Shown here: positions 26,708 through 35,540 of the stretch, one piece after another
Layout of the letters: every line of letters starts with the position of its first letter
Position numbering within the stretch: the stretch's first letter is position 1
DNA from: DATATV01 sp036268615
GTDB lineage: Bacteria; Actinomycetota; Actinomycetes; Mycobacteriales; Pseudonocardiaceae
Length of the DNA stretch: 64,000 nucleotides
Assembly (NCBI GenBank): GCA_036268615.1
Contig: DATATV010000071.1
Span: 1 to 64,000, forward strand
Direction of reading: 5' to 3'
Made by a program: the position numbers and the translations under genes
Notes under the pieces: generated by a model
The model's database searches: none
What the model was told of the DNA's origin: nothing
The model's input: only the letters and a program-made list of their open reading frames with translations

Positions 26708-26944
26708 TCACCCAATACCGTTTTCGTTCACGGCCCAGTCCGTAATTCGCGGGGCGTCCGCCTTGAACCGCAGTGCCGGATCGGCGTAACGCACGCCCTG
26801 CGCCAGATACATCGCGTCCACCGCGGCTCGGTGCACCTCGTAAGCGGCCGCCAGGCCGCCGATTTCCCCTTCACCGGCCGGGATTCCGGCCGCGGCCAAC
26901 AGAACTCCCACCGTGGCTACCGGGTCGGGCTGCGCTGTGGTCAT
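26708..26944 (-). CDS. GatC/AtzG-like small partner of the amidase
   Basis: A 78-residue protein whose layout matches GatC/AtzG-type subunits: an N-terminal pair of short helices VATVGVLLAAAGIPAGEGEI, a linker, then a C-terminal extended segment ALRFKADAPRITDW that would thread across an amidase surface. AtzG forms such a complex with the amidase AtzE in cyanuric acid breakdown. It lies 22 bases after the amidase stop with GAGGAG eight bases before ATG, so it is co-transcribed and probably stabilises that enzyme. The homology is judged by eye and should be treated as likely, not proven. Confidence 0.6.
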   Translation of the reverse strand: MTTAQPDPVATVGVLLAAAGIPAGEGEIGGLAAAYEVHRAAVDAMYLAQGVRYADPALRFKADAPRITDWAVNENGIG

Positions 26945-26966
26945 GTCGGTGTCTCCTCTGCTGTGG

Positions 26967-28382
26967 TCAGGCGGCGGCGGGCAGGGCCAGGTCGGGAACC
27001 TGCAAGTGCCAGTTGGTGCGTTGTTGGAAGGCGTCGCCGGCCTTCAGCGCGGTCGCCTCCTCGAACGGGCGGGCGGCCAACTGCACCGACAGCGGCAGGC
27101 CCTCGCTGCTGAAGCCCATCGGTACGGCCAGTACGGGATTGCCGAGGCAGTCCCAGTATCCGGTGTGGATCAGGGTGAACATGTTCTCCACGTCGGTCGT
27201 GCCGTCCGGATTGGTCAGCTCCGTGTACTTCGGCGCCGACACCGATGCCGTCGGGCAGATCACCAGGTCCACCTGGTCGAACAGACGGGCGACGGCGTCC
27301 TGCGCCACTCGCCGGACCCGTTGGGCCTGAACATAATCCGCACCGGACACCAGCGCGCCCCTGGCCAGCATCGCCCTGGTCGCGGCGAAGTAGTCGGTCC
27401 AGCGGGTGCTCATGTCGACACGGTGGTAGGCCAACGCCTCGCACGCCATCGTCACCAGGTTCGCGGTGCGCAACTCCGCCCAGTACGGCAGCTCGATCTC
27501 GACCAGCTCCGCGCCGGCGGCGCTGAACTCGGCCAGGGTCGCCTCGAACACCCCGGCCAGAGCTGGGTCGCTGCCCTCCGGGAAGTGACCGCTGCGGGCG
27601 ACGCCGATGCGCAGACCGGTCAGGTCGCCGCCCCACTCCGGGACCGTGAACGGCGCGTCGACCGAGTCCGGGTCACTCAGATGCCGTCCGGCGATCACCG
27701 ACAGGACATCTGCACAGTCGCGCGCACTGCGGGCGAGCGGGCCGATGTGGTCGAGGCTGTAGCCGAGTGGCACGCAACCGGACTTGGGTACCCGGCCGAA
27801 CGTCGGCATCAGGCCGCTCACGCCGCAGAATGCGGCCGGGATGCGGATGCTGCCGGCCGTGTCCGTGCCGAGGCCGGCCAGGAACATGCCGGCGGCAACA
27901 CCCGCACCGGTACCTGAGCTCGAACCGCCCGGCCAGGTTTCCGGGTTCCACGGGTTGCGCGGCGGCGGGAACGGCTTGCTCGGGTCGGGCATACCGCAGG
28001 CGAACTCCATTGTGCTCGCCTTGCCGGTGATCACCGCGCCGGCCGCCTTGAGTCGGGCCACTGTCGGGGCGTCCTTGCCGGCGCCCCATGCCGGGTCCAG
28101 GACCAGACTCTGCGCGGTGGTCGGGCCCTCCGCGCTGGCCAGGATGTCCTTGACCCCGAAGGGAATTCCGTGCAGTGGGCCACGGTCGAGGCCGGCCGCG
28201 AGTTCTTCGTCGGCCCGGTCGGCGGCGGCGAGGGCGGTGTCGTCGAACCGGGCCAGGTACGCGCCGAGTTGCTCGTCGGCGGCGTCCGCCACGGCGAAGG
28301 CCGCTTCGGTGAGTTGCCGGCTGGTGACCGTGCCGGCGCGCAGGGCGGCAGCGGCATCAGTCAGGGTGATCGGTGTTGACAC
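26967..28382 (-). CDS. Amidase-signature-family hydrolase
   Basis: A 471-residue serine hydrolase of the amidase signature family acting on C-N bonds. The Ser-cisSer-Lys triad is intact: Lys78 in GIPFGVKD, the cis-Ser in GGSSSGTGAG (154-155) and nucleophile Ser178 in GTDTAGSIRIP. The GTG start has GGAGGA upstream. It sits between a GntR regulator and a GatC/AtzG-like protein, downstream of an NCS1 permease and urease, so a urea-related amide (carboxybiuret, allophanate or a ureide) is an attractive substrate, but sequence alone does not define it. Confidence 0.9.
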   Translation of the reverse strand: MSTPITLTDAAAALRAGTVTSRQLTEAAFAVADAADEQLGAYLARFDDTALAAADRADEELAAGLDRGPLHGIPFGVKDILASAEGPTTAQSLVLDPAWGAGKDAPTVARLKAAGAVITGKASTMEFACGMPDPSKPFPPPRNPWNPETWPGGSSSGTGAGVAAGMFLAGLGTDTAGSIRIPAAFCGVSGLMPTFGRVPKSGCVPLGYSLDHIGPLARSARDCADVLSVIAGRHLSDPDSVDAPFTVPEWGGDLTGLRIGVARSGHFPEGSDPALAGVFEATLAEFSAAGAELVEIELPYWAELRTANLVTMACEALAYHRVDMSTRWTDYFAATRAMLARGALVSGADYVQAQRVRRVAQDAVARLFDQVDLVICPTASVSAPKYTELTNPDGTTDVENMFTLIHTGYWDCLGNPVLAVPMGFSSEGLPLSVQLAARPFEEATALKAGDAFQQRTNWHLQVPDLALPAAA

Positions 28383-28422
28383 AGCTTTCCTCCACGAATG
28401 TGTTGGTGGACAATGGAAAGGA

Positions 28423-29169
28423 TCAGAAGTTGGGACGGTGGGCGACCGATCGGAACAGGAAGCGGTCGGTGCGGTGCAGCACCACCGCGTAGTCGAACGC
28501 CCGGCCGCTGGGATCGCTGATCACCTGTTCCAGCGCGAGCAGCGGAGTTCCGGGAACCAGGTCCAGCAGCCGGGCGGTCAGCGCGTCGGCAGCCATGCCG
28601 CCGATCAGGAACTCCGAGTCGCCCAACACGATGCCGGCCTCGGCCAGCAGCGCGTACCAGTCGGACACGAACGGCGTGGTCGCCAGCCGCTCCGCTTCCG
28701 GGAACAGCGCGTAGTTGGTCGCCAACGCGATCGGCTCGTCCTCCAGCAGGGCGATGTACTCCAGCCGCAGACACGGCACGCCCGCCGGCACGCCCAGCCG
28801 GTTGGCCGCGGTCGCCGGCAGGGCAACCGTCGAGCAGTCCAGCACCTTGGGTCGCATCCGCCGGTTGAGCAGGCTTTCCGGCCCGGGCTCGGCGGCGCCG
28901 TGCGCCTCGTCCAGTCGGGTGGTGACGGCGCGGACCACGACGTGCGTGCCGATGCCCTGCGTTCGCTCGATCAGACCCTCGTCGCGGAGCAGCGCGAGCG
29001 CCGCGCGCACCGAGGCCCGTCCTACTCCGTGCGAGAGCATCAGCTCGGACTCGCCGGGCAGCGCGCCGTGCGGAAAATCGCGGCGCAGGATCGCGGCGCG
29101 CACCAGGTCTCGCACGCGACGCACATCGTGCTCCCGGGTCGGCCCAGGTCTGCGTGGCACGGCCGTCAT
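28423..29169 (-). CDS. GntR-family (HutC/UTRA) transcriptional regulator
   Basis: A 248-residue regulator with an N-terminal winged helix (RDFPHGALPGESELMLSHGV then SRASVRAALALLRDEGLIER in slightly varied form) and a C-terminal UTRA ligand-binding domain (VPCLRLEYIALLEDEPIALA, PLLALEQVISDPSGRAFDYA). It lies between the amidase and the NCS1 permease on the same strand and probably controls both in response to the transported or hydrolysed ligand. ATG at 29169 has a weak ribosome binding site; the frame continues upstream into the permease gene and that extension is rejected. Confidence 0.9.
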   Translation of the reverse strand: MTAVPRRPGPTREHDVRRVRDLVRAAILRRDFPHGALPGESELMLSHGVGRASVRAALALLRDEGLIERTQGIGTHVVVRAVTTRLDEAHGAAEPGPESLLNRRMRPKVLDCSTVALPATAANRLGVPAGVPCLRLEYIALLEDEPIALATNYALFPEAERLATTPFVSDWYALLAEAGIVLGDSEFLIGGMAADALTARLLDLVPGTPLLALEQVISDPSGRAFDYAVVLHRTDRFLFRSVAHRPNF

Positions 29170-29267
29170 TCGGTCCGACGGTAGGTGCCGCTGGTTGCCC
29201 ACTGATGTCGGGCCGGTCAGCGAGCCGTTACCGAAGCACGGCCCCGCGCGCAGGGTGGTGATCGACA

Positions 29268-30926
29268 TCAGGCCGCCTCCCCGGCCGCGACCGGCTCCGG
29301 CTTGGCGGGCATACCCAGCATGGTGACCGTCCGACCGGGCCGCCAACTGCTTGGTTTGCAACTGTCCTTGCAGTGGCCCTCGATCGAGCAGCACAGCGAG
29401 CAGATGGTGCCCTCGTGGTGGGGACAGGTGGCCATGTCCGCCACGTCGTAACTCCCGCCGCACACCGCGCAGGGCAGTTCGGTCGCGTCCGCGGGCAGGT
29501 CGCTGGTCCTGGCGATGTACCAGCGGCCCTTGGTCGCGAACGCGACGATCGGTGGCAGCACCAGCGCGACGGCGAACGAGACGAACGGCGAGAACGAACT
29601 CGCCCCGACACCGAACACGCCGTAGAAGGCCAACATGGACACCACGCCCGCGACCACCATCGAGCCGAAGCCGACCGGGTTGATGTTGTACAGATGCGCC
29701 CGGCGGAACTCGGTTTCGGCCGGGCGCAGCTTGAACACCCGCCCGTTGAGCACGATGTCCGACACCATCGCCGCGATCCAGGCGATGCCGATGTTGGCGT
29801 ACCAGGCCAGCGCGGTGACGATGTGGTCGAAGATGTCGAACTCCATCAGCGCCAGCGCGAGCGCGACCTGGAGCACCACCCAGACCGCCCGGCCGGGATG
29901 GCGGTGCAGCAACCGCGAGAAGAAGTTCGACCAGGACAGCGAACCCGAGTAGGTGTTCATGATGTTGATCTTCATCTGGGACAGCAGCACCAGGACCCCG
30001 GACAGGATCAGCGCCAGCGTGTGGTTCCCGCCGGTGATCCGCTCGTAGACCACGGTGAACAGGTCCACCGGCCGGCCGACCGCGGCGGCGCCGATCTTGG
30101 TGCCCGCGTAGCCGACCAGCAGTGTCGACGCGAAGAAGATGATGACCGCGAACAGCGCCATGCCCGGTCCGCCGAAGATCACCGCCAGCCGCCACCGCCG
30201 GGACCGCCCGTTCTTCGGATCGGGCATCAGCCGCAGGTAGTCGCCCTGCTCGCCGATCTGCGCGGCCAACGAGAGCTGCGCGGCGGCGATGGTGAACACC
30301 GCCAGCACGGACAGTCCGACGAAGCCGCCCGGCCCGGTGGCCTCGGTCGGCGGGTGCGTCATGTGCTGGCCGGCGCCGGGCGCGGTGGCCGCGGAGACGA
30401 TCGCCAGCACGATCAGTGCCACCCACAGCGGCCACGTCCACGCCTGGAACTTCGAGCTGAACGTCATCCCGTAGAGGGTCAGCGGGATCATCACCGCGGC
30501 CACTATCACGTAGCTGAGGTGGATGTCCAGGCCACTGAGCGCGGTCAACGCCTGGGCCATGATGGCGCCCTCGTAGGCGAGGAAGATCAGCGTGTAGGTC
30601 GCGTACACCAGCGAGGTGAGCGTCGAGCCGAGATAACCGAAGCCCGATCCCCTGGTGAGCAGGTCGATGTCGATGTGGCCGCGGGCGATGGCAAAGGCGA
30701 TCACCAGCATCAGCGGCAGGGTGAGCACTGAGGCGATCAGGAAGCCGACCAGTGCGTTGCCGAAGCCGAACTCGTTGACGAACGCGGCGTCAAGGGCATA
30801 ACCCGCCATCGCGGACAGCCCGACCAGGCAGCTCAGGAAGACCATCCACGGCGACCAGGTGCGAAAGGCACTTGGCGTGTACCGCAGCGAGTAGTCCTCC
30901 ATCTGGGGATTGTCGGCAAGGTCCAT
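29268..30926 (-). CDS. NCS1-family permease with C-terminal eight-cysteine domain
   Basis: A 552-residue importer of the nucleobase:cation symporter-1 superfamily, with about 12 transmembrane helices between residues 25 and 465; the N-terminal segment ends near LRYTPSAFRTWSPW. Family substrates include cytosine, purines, allantoin, hydantoins and thiamin precursors; allantoin or a ureide fits the neighbourhood. Unusually for a permease it carries a cytosolic tail with eight cysteines (486, 489, 501, 509, 512, 513, 519, 523) and three histidines in the pattern CxxC-x11-CPHH-x5-CSLCC-x5-C-x3-C, likely a zinc or iron-sulphur site. Similar tails occur on some sensor kinases with transporter-like N-termini. 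AAGGGA precedes the ATG. Confidence 0.88.
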   Translation of the reverse strand: MDLADNPQMEDYSLRYTPSAFRTWSPWMVFLSCLVGLSAMAGYALDAAFVNEFGFGNALVGFLIASVLTLPLMLVIAFAIARGHIDIDLLTRGSGFGYLGSTLTSLVYATYTLIFLAYEGAIMAQALTALSGLDIHLSYVIVAAVMIPLTLYGMTFSSKFQAWTWPLWVALIVLAIVSAATAPGAGQHMTHPPTEATGPGGFVGLSVLAVFTIAAAQLSLAAQIGEQGDYLRLMPDPKNGRSRRWRLAVIFGGPGMALFAVIIFFASTLLVGYAGTKIGAAAVGRPVDLFTVVYERITGGNHTLALILSGVLVLLSQMKINIMNTYSGSLSWSNFFSRLLHRHPGRAVWVVLQVALALALMEFDIFDHIVTALAWYANIGIAWIAAMVSDIVLNGRVFKLRPAETEFRRAHLYNINPVGFGSMVVAGVVSMLAFYGVFGVGASSFSPFVSFAVALVLPPIVAFATKGRWYIARTSDLPADATELPCAVCGGSYDVADMATCPHHEGTICSLCCSIEGHCKDSCKPSSWRPGRTVTMLGMPAKPEPVAAGEAA

Positions 30927-31014
30927 CTGCGATCCCTTCTGCGAGCTGGGATGCTCTGCGAATGGACGCTACGAACCGGCTGTGACCTCCCGGTTTACGG
31001 TTTCTTGCGCCGAG

Positions 31015-31812
31015 TTACGCCACCGGCCGGCCCGCCGGCGACGGCGTGGCCTGCGGGAATCCGCCAGTGATCGGTGGAAACGCCGACTTCGGCCGCTGTC
31101 CGCCACCGGCCAGCCGCTCATGTCCGTCCAGCACCGCTCCCACCGCGGTCGCGGTCCGGCCGAGTACCAGGACGAGATAACCCGGGCCGGCCAACGGCAA
31201 CACCGCCCAGCGCAGGTCCGCCTCGACGCCGCCGCGTTGCTCCTCGGTCACTCCCGGACCGGCCACCAGCAGCGTGCCGAGCACCCGGTAGCCGCCCGAA
31301 CCCGCGGGTCCGGACAGGTCCGGGTCACGACCGTCGAGCACGGTTTCGTGCCGCAGCAACGGTCGCCCACCCACGGTGACCGCGAGCCCGCCCCGGTACC
31401 GGCCGCCCGCCTGGCCGGACCGGCCGAGCAGCACCTGCTCGCGCACCAACAGAAACGCGTCCTCGGCCAGTTCCGCGTGCACCGCCGAGTGGAACGTGGC
31501 GGCGTCGGTGACCACGGTGGCCTGCGGCGTCCAGCGCAGGCAGGCCCCGGCGCCCACGGTCAGGTCCACCCGCCAACTGGCCGGTGCCGCGCCCACACCG
31601 GGCTGCACCACGGTCGCGGCGACCGAGGACACCGTCAGCGCGCACCCGGCGGCGACTCTCGCGCGCAGGCTCAGCTCGTCCCCGCCGAGCGGGCCGCCGG
31701 CCGCGTGCACCAGGTGCACCCGGTCGCGCCCGGTCGGCCGGAGCACCACCGGCGGCGCGTCCCGCCAGCGCACTCCCCCGCCGGTCGCGTCCAGGGTCGC
31801 GGCAGCCCTCAT
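31015..31812 (-). CDS. ureD: Urease accessory protein UreD
   Basis: A 265-residue scaffold (UreD/UreH) that binds apo-urease with UreF and UreG during nickel insertion. The family beta-helix pattern is seen in DRVHLVHAAGGPLGGDELSL, CALTVSSVAATVVQPG and LRWTPQATVVTDAATFHSA. ATG at 31812 overlaps the ureG stop (ATGA). It is the last gene of ureABCFGD. The C-terminal 25 residues are a Pro/Ala/Gly-rich extension. The NCS1 permease follows after 88 bases with its own probable promoter. Confidence 0.93.
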   Translation of the reverse strand: MRAAATLDATGGGVRWRDAPPVVLRPTGRDRVHLVHAAGGPLGGDELSLRARVAAGCALTVSSVAATVVQPGVGAAPASWRVDLTVGAGACLRWTPQATVVTDAATFHSAVHAELAEDAFLLVREQVLLGRSGQAGGRYRGGLAVTVGGRPLLRHETVLDGRDPDLSGPAGSGGYRVLGTLLVAGPGVTEEQRGGVEADLRWAVLPLAGPGYLVLVLGRTATAVGAVLDGHERLAGGGQRPKSAFPPITGGFPQATPSPAGRPVA

Positions 31813-32474
31813 CCGGGCACGTGCGCGCGCACCGACTCGCGGACCCACTCGGCGACCGGATCGACGCCACCCTCGGCGCGCAGCGAGATCAGCACGGTCG
31901 GCCGGTCGCCGCGTTGGGCCGCGGAGTCACGACGCATCACGTCCAGGTCGGCGCCGACCAGTTCGGCCAGGTCGATCTTGTTGATCACCAACAGGTCCGA
32001 CCGGGTCACGCCGGGGCCGCCCTTGCGCGGCACCTTGTCCCCGCCGGCCACGTCCACGACGAAGATCTGCCGGTCGATCAGGCCGTAGCTGAACGTCGCG
32101 GTGAGGTTGTCGCCGCCGCTCTCCACCAGCACCAGGTCCGGGTCGTGCAGCCGTTCCAGTTCCTCGACCTCGTCGAGGTTGGCGGTGATGTCGTCGCGGA
32201 TCGCGGTGTGCGGGCAGCAGCCGGTGCGCACCGCCCTGATCCGCTCGTCGGCGAGCACCCCGTTGCGGCGCAGGAAGTCCGCGTCCTCGGTGGTGTAGAT
32301 GTCGTTGGTCACCACGGCGACGGACAGCTCGCCGGCCAGGCTGCGGCACAGCGCCGCCACCAGCGCGGTCTTGCCGCCGCCGACCGGTCCGCCGATGCCC
32401 ACTCGCAGTGCCCGGCTGTGCCGGTGACCGCCGCCACCGAGTGCCGGTCCGGTCAGTTGGTCCTCACGATGCAA
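31809..32474 (-). CDS. ureG: Urease accessory GTPase UreG
   Basis: A 221-residue SIMIBI GTPase that delivers nickel to urease. The P-loop is GIGGPVGGGKTAL, the metal-binding CPH motif lies in RTGCCPHTAIRDD, and VINKIDLA specifies guanine. The best start is TTG at 32474, inside the last codons of ureF (11-base overlap), because a strong GGAGGTGAG precedes it and no ATG or GTG is in frame before the P-loop. The N-terminal extension has only a few His residues (HREDQ, GGHRH), short for a nickel-storage tail. Confidence 0.96.
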   Translation of the reverse strand: MHREDQLTGPALGGGGHRHSRALRVGIGGPVGGGKTALVAALCRSLAGELSVAVVTNDIYTTEDADFLRRNGVLADERIRAVRTGCCPHTAIRDDITANLDEVEELERLHDPDLVLVESGGDNLTATFSYGLIDRQIFVVDVAGGDKVPRKGGPGVTRSDLLVINKIDLAELVGADLDVMRRDSAAQRGDRPTVLISLRAEGGVDPVAEWVRESVRAHVPG

Positions 32475-33147
32475 AGAGGCTCACCTCCAGCTGTGCGTGC
32501 GCCACGGCGAGCAGTTCCGGCAGCGGAGCGCCGGTCGCCGGGAGCACTGACGAGTCTACTGTGGACACCGCAAGTTCGGCGGTGGGACAAGCCTCGGCGG
32601 CCACCTCGGCGGCGAGGCCGGCCACCGCGCCCTGGGCGGCGGCCACGTCCAGCGGGTCGAGGCCGAGCAGCCGGACGGCCGCCGAGCACGCGCCGCCGAC
32701 CAGGTGGTGCAGTGCCAGCGCGGCCGCGTCGGCACCGGTCCCGCCGCCGGCCGCGATGGCCGCGCCGAGCACGAGCAGTTGGTGCGGCCGGCCCAACTCG
32801 CGCAGGCCGGTCAGCGCGGGGGTGGACCAGATTCGGCTGACCGTGCGCAGCAGCGCCGCCCCCTGCGCCCGCGACGCCGTGCGCAGCTCCGGAGCCGGAA
32901 TGCGGGCCGACAGCGCGTCGTCCCAGTCCGCCCAGCTCACCGGGCCGGCCGCGAGCAGGCAGGCCGCGGCGGCGAAGCCGGCGGACACCGGTCCCGTAGT
33001 GCGCAGCCGCCCGCGCAGGAACCCCAACAGGTCATCCACAGTGGACAACAGCCCGGCGGTCACCGCCATCTCGACCCCACCGGAGTGCGCGTGGGAGCCG
33101 CTGGGCAGCCGCGAGTCAGCCAGCAGCAACACCGCCGGAGTGGTCAT
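32464..33147 (-). CDS. ureF: Urease accessory protein UreF
   Basis: A 227-residue all-helical chaperone that gates UreG activity during urease maturation. The N-terminal LLLADSRLPSGSHAHSGGVE is the UreF signature; the rest is Ala-rich helix, including GRPHQLLVLGAAIAAGGG and ALALHHLVGGACSAAVRLLG. It is shorter and more divergent than ureC-linked relatives but complete. ATG overlaps the ureC stop by one base (TGATG), and its own 3' end overlaps ureG. Confidence 0.93.
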   Translation of the reverse strand: MTTPAVLLLADSRLPSGSHAHSGGVEMAVTAGLLSTVDDLLGFLRGRLRTTGPVSAGFAAAACLLAAGPVSWADWDDALSARIPAPELRTASRAQGAALLRTVSRIWSTPALTGLRELGRPHQLLVLGAAIAAGGGTGADAAALALHHLVGGACSAAVRLLGLDPLDVAAAQGAVAGLAAEVAAEACPTAELAVSTVDSSVLPATGAPLPELLAVAHAQLEVSLFAS

Positions 33148-34865
33148 CAGAACAGGAAATATCGTTGGGCCATCGGCAGTTCCTCGGCCGGGCTCGCCTC
33201 GACCAGCTCACCGTCGATGTGCACCGCGAAGGTGTCCGGGGCGACCTCGATCGAGGGCAGCGCGCTGTTGCCGGGCAGGTCGGCCTTGGTCAGCGAACGG
33301 GTGTTCTTCACCCCGACCAGCCGCCGCTTCACGTCCAGTCGGTCGGCCAGGCCGTCCTCGACCGCGGCCGGCGCGACGAAGTGCACCGAGGTGGCGGCGG
33401 GCACCGAACCGTAGGCACCGAACATCGGCCGCGGGAACACCGGCTGCGGGGTGGGGATGGACGCGTTCGCGTCGCCCATCGCGGCCCAGGCGATCATCCC
33501 GCCCTTGACCACCACCGCTGGCCGCACGCCGAAGAACGCCGGCTGCCAGAGCACCAGGTCGGCCAGTTTGCCCACCTCGACCGAGCCGATCTCGTCGTCA
33601 AGGCCGTGCGCGATCGCCGGACAGATCGTGTACTTGGCCACGTACCGGCGGGCCCGCAGGTTGTCCGCCCCCACGTCGCCGGGCAGGAAACCGCGCCGCC
33701 GCTTCATCACGTGCGCGGTCTGCCAGGTGCGGATGACCACTTCGCCGATCCGGCCCATCGCCTGCGAATCAGAGGACACCATCGAGATCGCGCCCATGTC
33801 CTGCAGGATGTCCTCCGCGGCGATGGTCGAGGGCCGGATGCGGCTCTCCGCGAACGCGAGGTCCTCGGGCACCACCGGGTTGAGGTGGTGGCAGACCATC
33901 AGCATGTCCAGGTGCTCGTCGACGGTGTTGACCGTGTACGGGCGGGTCGGGTTGGTCGAACTGGGCAGCACGTTGGGGTGGCCGGCCACGGTGATGATGT
34001 CCGGCGCGTGCCCGCCGCCGGCCCCCTCGGTGTGGTACGTGTGGATCGTCCGGCCGGCGATCGCGGCGAGCGTGTCCTGCACGTAACCGGCCTCGTTGAG
34101 CGTGTCGGTGTGGATCGACACCTGCACCCCCAACTCGTCGGCCACCCGCAGCGACGCGTCGATCACCGCGGGCGTGGTGCCCCAGTCCTCGTGCAGCTTG
34201 AACCCGCTCGCACCGCCGAGCAGCTGCTCGCGCAGCGCGACCTGGTTGACCGTGTTGCCCTTGCCCAGCAGCGCGATGTTGACCGGAAAGCCGTCCATCG
34301 ACTCCAGCATCCTGGCCAGATACCAGGAACCGGGGGTGACCGTGGTCGCCTTGGTGCCCTCGGCCGGGCCGGTGCCGCCGCCGACCAGCGTGGTGATGCC
34401 GGCCGACAGTGCCTCGGGCACCAGCTGCGGGCAGATGAAGTGCACGTGCGCGTCGATCGCGCCTGCGGTGAGGATCATCCCGTTGCCGGCGAGGATCTCG
34501 GTGGACGGCCCGATCACCAGTGCCGGGTCTACCCCGTCCATCGTGTCCGGGTTGCCGGCCTTGCCGATGCCGACGATCCGCCCGTCCCGCACGCCGATGT
34601 CGGCCTTGATGATGCCCCAGTGGTCCAGGATGACCGCGCCGGTGATGACCAGGTCCGGGGTGCCCTCCGCGCGCGCGGCCACCGACTGGCCCATCGACTC
34701 GCGAATCACCTTGCCGCCGCCGAAGACCACCTCGTCGGCCTGCTGCGGACCCCGGCTGCGATCCTCGGTGACCTCGATGAACAGGTCGGTGTCGGCCAGC
34801 CGGATGCGGTCACCGACGGTCGGCCCGAACAGCTCGATGTAGTGCCCGCGATCGATCTCGGTCAT
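33147..34865 (-). CDS. ureC: Urease alpha subunit
   Basis: The 572-residue catalytic subunit hydrolysing urea to ammonia and carbamate at a di-nickel site. All active-site elements are visible: AIDAHVHFICPQ (two Ni-ligand His), the carbamylated Lys in GFKLHEDWG, IHTDTLNEAGY, HTYHTEGAGGGHAPDI, the catalytic His of MVCHHLNP, and the Ni-ligand Asp in SSDSQAMGR. It overlaps ureB by four bases and ureF by one. It would dispose of the two urea molecules released from each allantoate. Confidence 0.98.
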   Translation of the reverse strand: MTEIDRGHYIELFGPTVGDRIRLADTDLFIEVTEDRSRGPQQADEVVFGGGKVIRESMGQSVAARAEGTPDLVITGAVILDHWGIIKADIGVRDGRIVGIGKAGNPDTMDGVDPALVIGPSTEILAGNGMILTAGAIDAHVHFICPQLVPEALSAGITTLVGGGTGPAEGTKATTVTPGSWYLARMLESMDGFPVNIALLGKGNTVNQVALREQLLGGASGFKLHEDWGTTPAVIDASLRVADELGVQVSIHTDTLNEAGYVQDTLAAIAGRTIHTYHTEGAGGGHAPDIITVAGHPNVLPSSTNPTRPYTVNTVDEHLDMLMVCHHLNPVVPEDLAFAESRIRPSTIAAEDILQDMGAISMVSSDSQAMGRIGEVVIRTWQTAHVMKRRRGFLPGDVGADNLRARRYVAKYTICPAIAHGLDDEIGSVEVGKLADLVLWQPAFFGVRPAVVVKGGMIAWAAMGDANASIPTPQPVFPRPMFGAYGSVPAATSVHFVAPAAVEDGLADRLDVKRRLVGVKNTRSLTKADLPGNSALPSIEVAPDTFAVHIDGELVEASPAEELPMAQRYFLF

Positions 34866-35179
34866 CGGTCACCGTCCAGTTCGCCGGCCAGCTCGGGCCG
34901 CAGTCCGGGCACGATCCGGTTGCCGCGCAACGGGATCAGGCTCACCTGCCGGTCGACGCCCGGCTCGAACCGGACCGAGGTGCCGGCCGCGACGGCCAGC
35001 CGGTGCCCCCAGGCGGTCGCCCGGTCGAACTCCAGCGCCGGGTTGGCGGCGGCGAAGTGGTAGTGCGAGCCGACCTGGATCGGCCGGTCACCGGTGTTCA
35101 GCACGGTCAGCTCGACCCTCGGCACGCCCTTCGCGATCCACAGTGGACCGTCGGCGGGCAGGATCTCCCCTGGCACCAT
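34862..35179 (-). CDS. ureB: Urease beta subunit
   Basis: A 105-residue structural subunit of urease. MVPGEILPADGPLWIAKG, the strand NTGDRPIQVGSHYHFAAANP and DRATAWGHRLAVAAGTSVRF are typical and complete. It lies 20 bases after ureA and overlaps ureC (ATGA), the standard actinobacterial arrangement of three separate structural genes. Confidence 0.97.
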   Translation of the reverse strand: MVPGEILPADGPLWIAKGVPRVELTVLNTGDRPIQVGSHYHFAAANPALEFDRATAWGHRLAVAAGTSVRFEPGVDRQVSLIPLRGNRIVPGLRPELAGELDGDR

Positions 35180-35199
35180 CGTCTGTCGCCCTCGTTCCT

Positions 35200-35502
35200 C
35201 TACTGGATCGGCCGGTGGACCGTGACGAGTTTGGTGCCGTCCGGGAAGGTCGCCTCGACCTGCACCGAGGAGATCATCTCCGGCACGCCCTCCTGGACGT
35301 CGTCCCTGGTCAGCACGTGCTGACCGGCGGACATCAGGTCGGCGACGCCCCGGCCGTCCCGCGCCCCCTCCAGAATCCAGGAGCTGATCACCGCGACCGC
35401 CTCCGGATAGTTCAGTCGCAGGCCCCGCGCCCGCCGTTGCCCGGCCAACTGGGCGGCCACGTGCAACAGCAGCTTCTCCTGCTCGTGCGGCGAGAGCAGC
35501 AC
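35200..35502 (-). CDS. ureA: Urease gamma subunit
   Basis: The 100-residue gamma subunit, first gene of the urease operon. LLSPHEQEKLLLHVAAQLA, LNYPEAVAVISSWILEGARDG and MISSVQVEATFPDGTKLVTV are all standard. GTG at 35502 is chosen over an upstream ATG because AGGAGG sits seven bases before it and the product then has the usual gamma length; the upstream frame would include the GlnR-like box. Confidence 0.97.
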   Translation of the reverse strand: MLLSPHEQEKLLLHVAAQLAGQRRARGLRLNYPEAVAVISSWILEGARDGRGVADLMSAGQHVLTRDDVQEGVPEMISSVQVEATFPDGTKLVTVHRPIQ

Positions 35503-35540
35503 TTTCGACCTCCTGACGATCCCACTACCAGGTGCATCTT

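Noticed and set aside
26763..26790. Fourth TGAACC...CGTA element
   Set aside because: It has a 15-base spacer, lies inside the AtzG-like gene and points away from any start codon.
30940..31010. GlnR-like 5-mers upstream of the NCS1 permease
   Set aside because: GTAAC, GAAAC and GTCAC are present but their spacings are 7-13 bases, not the six expected.
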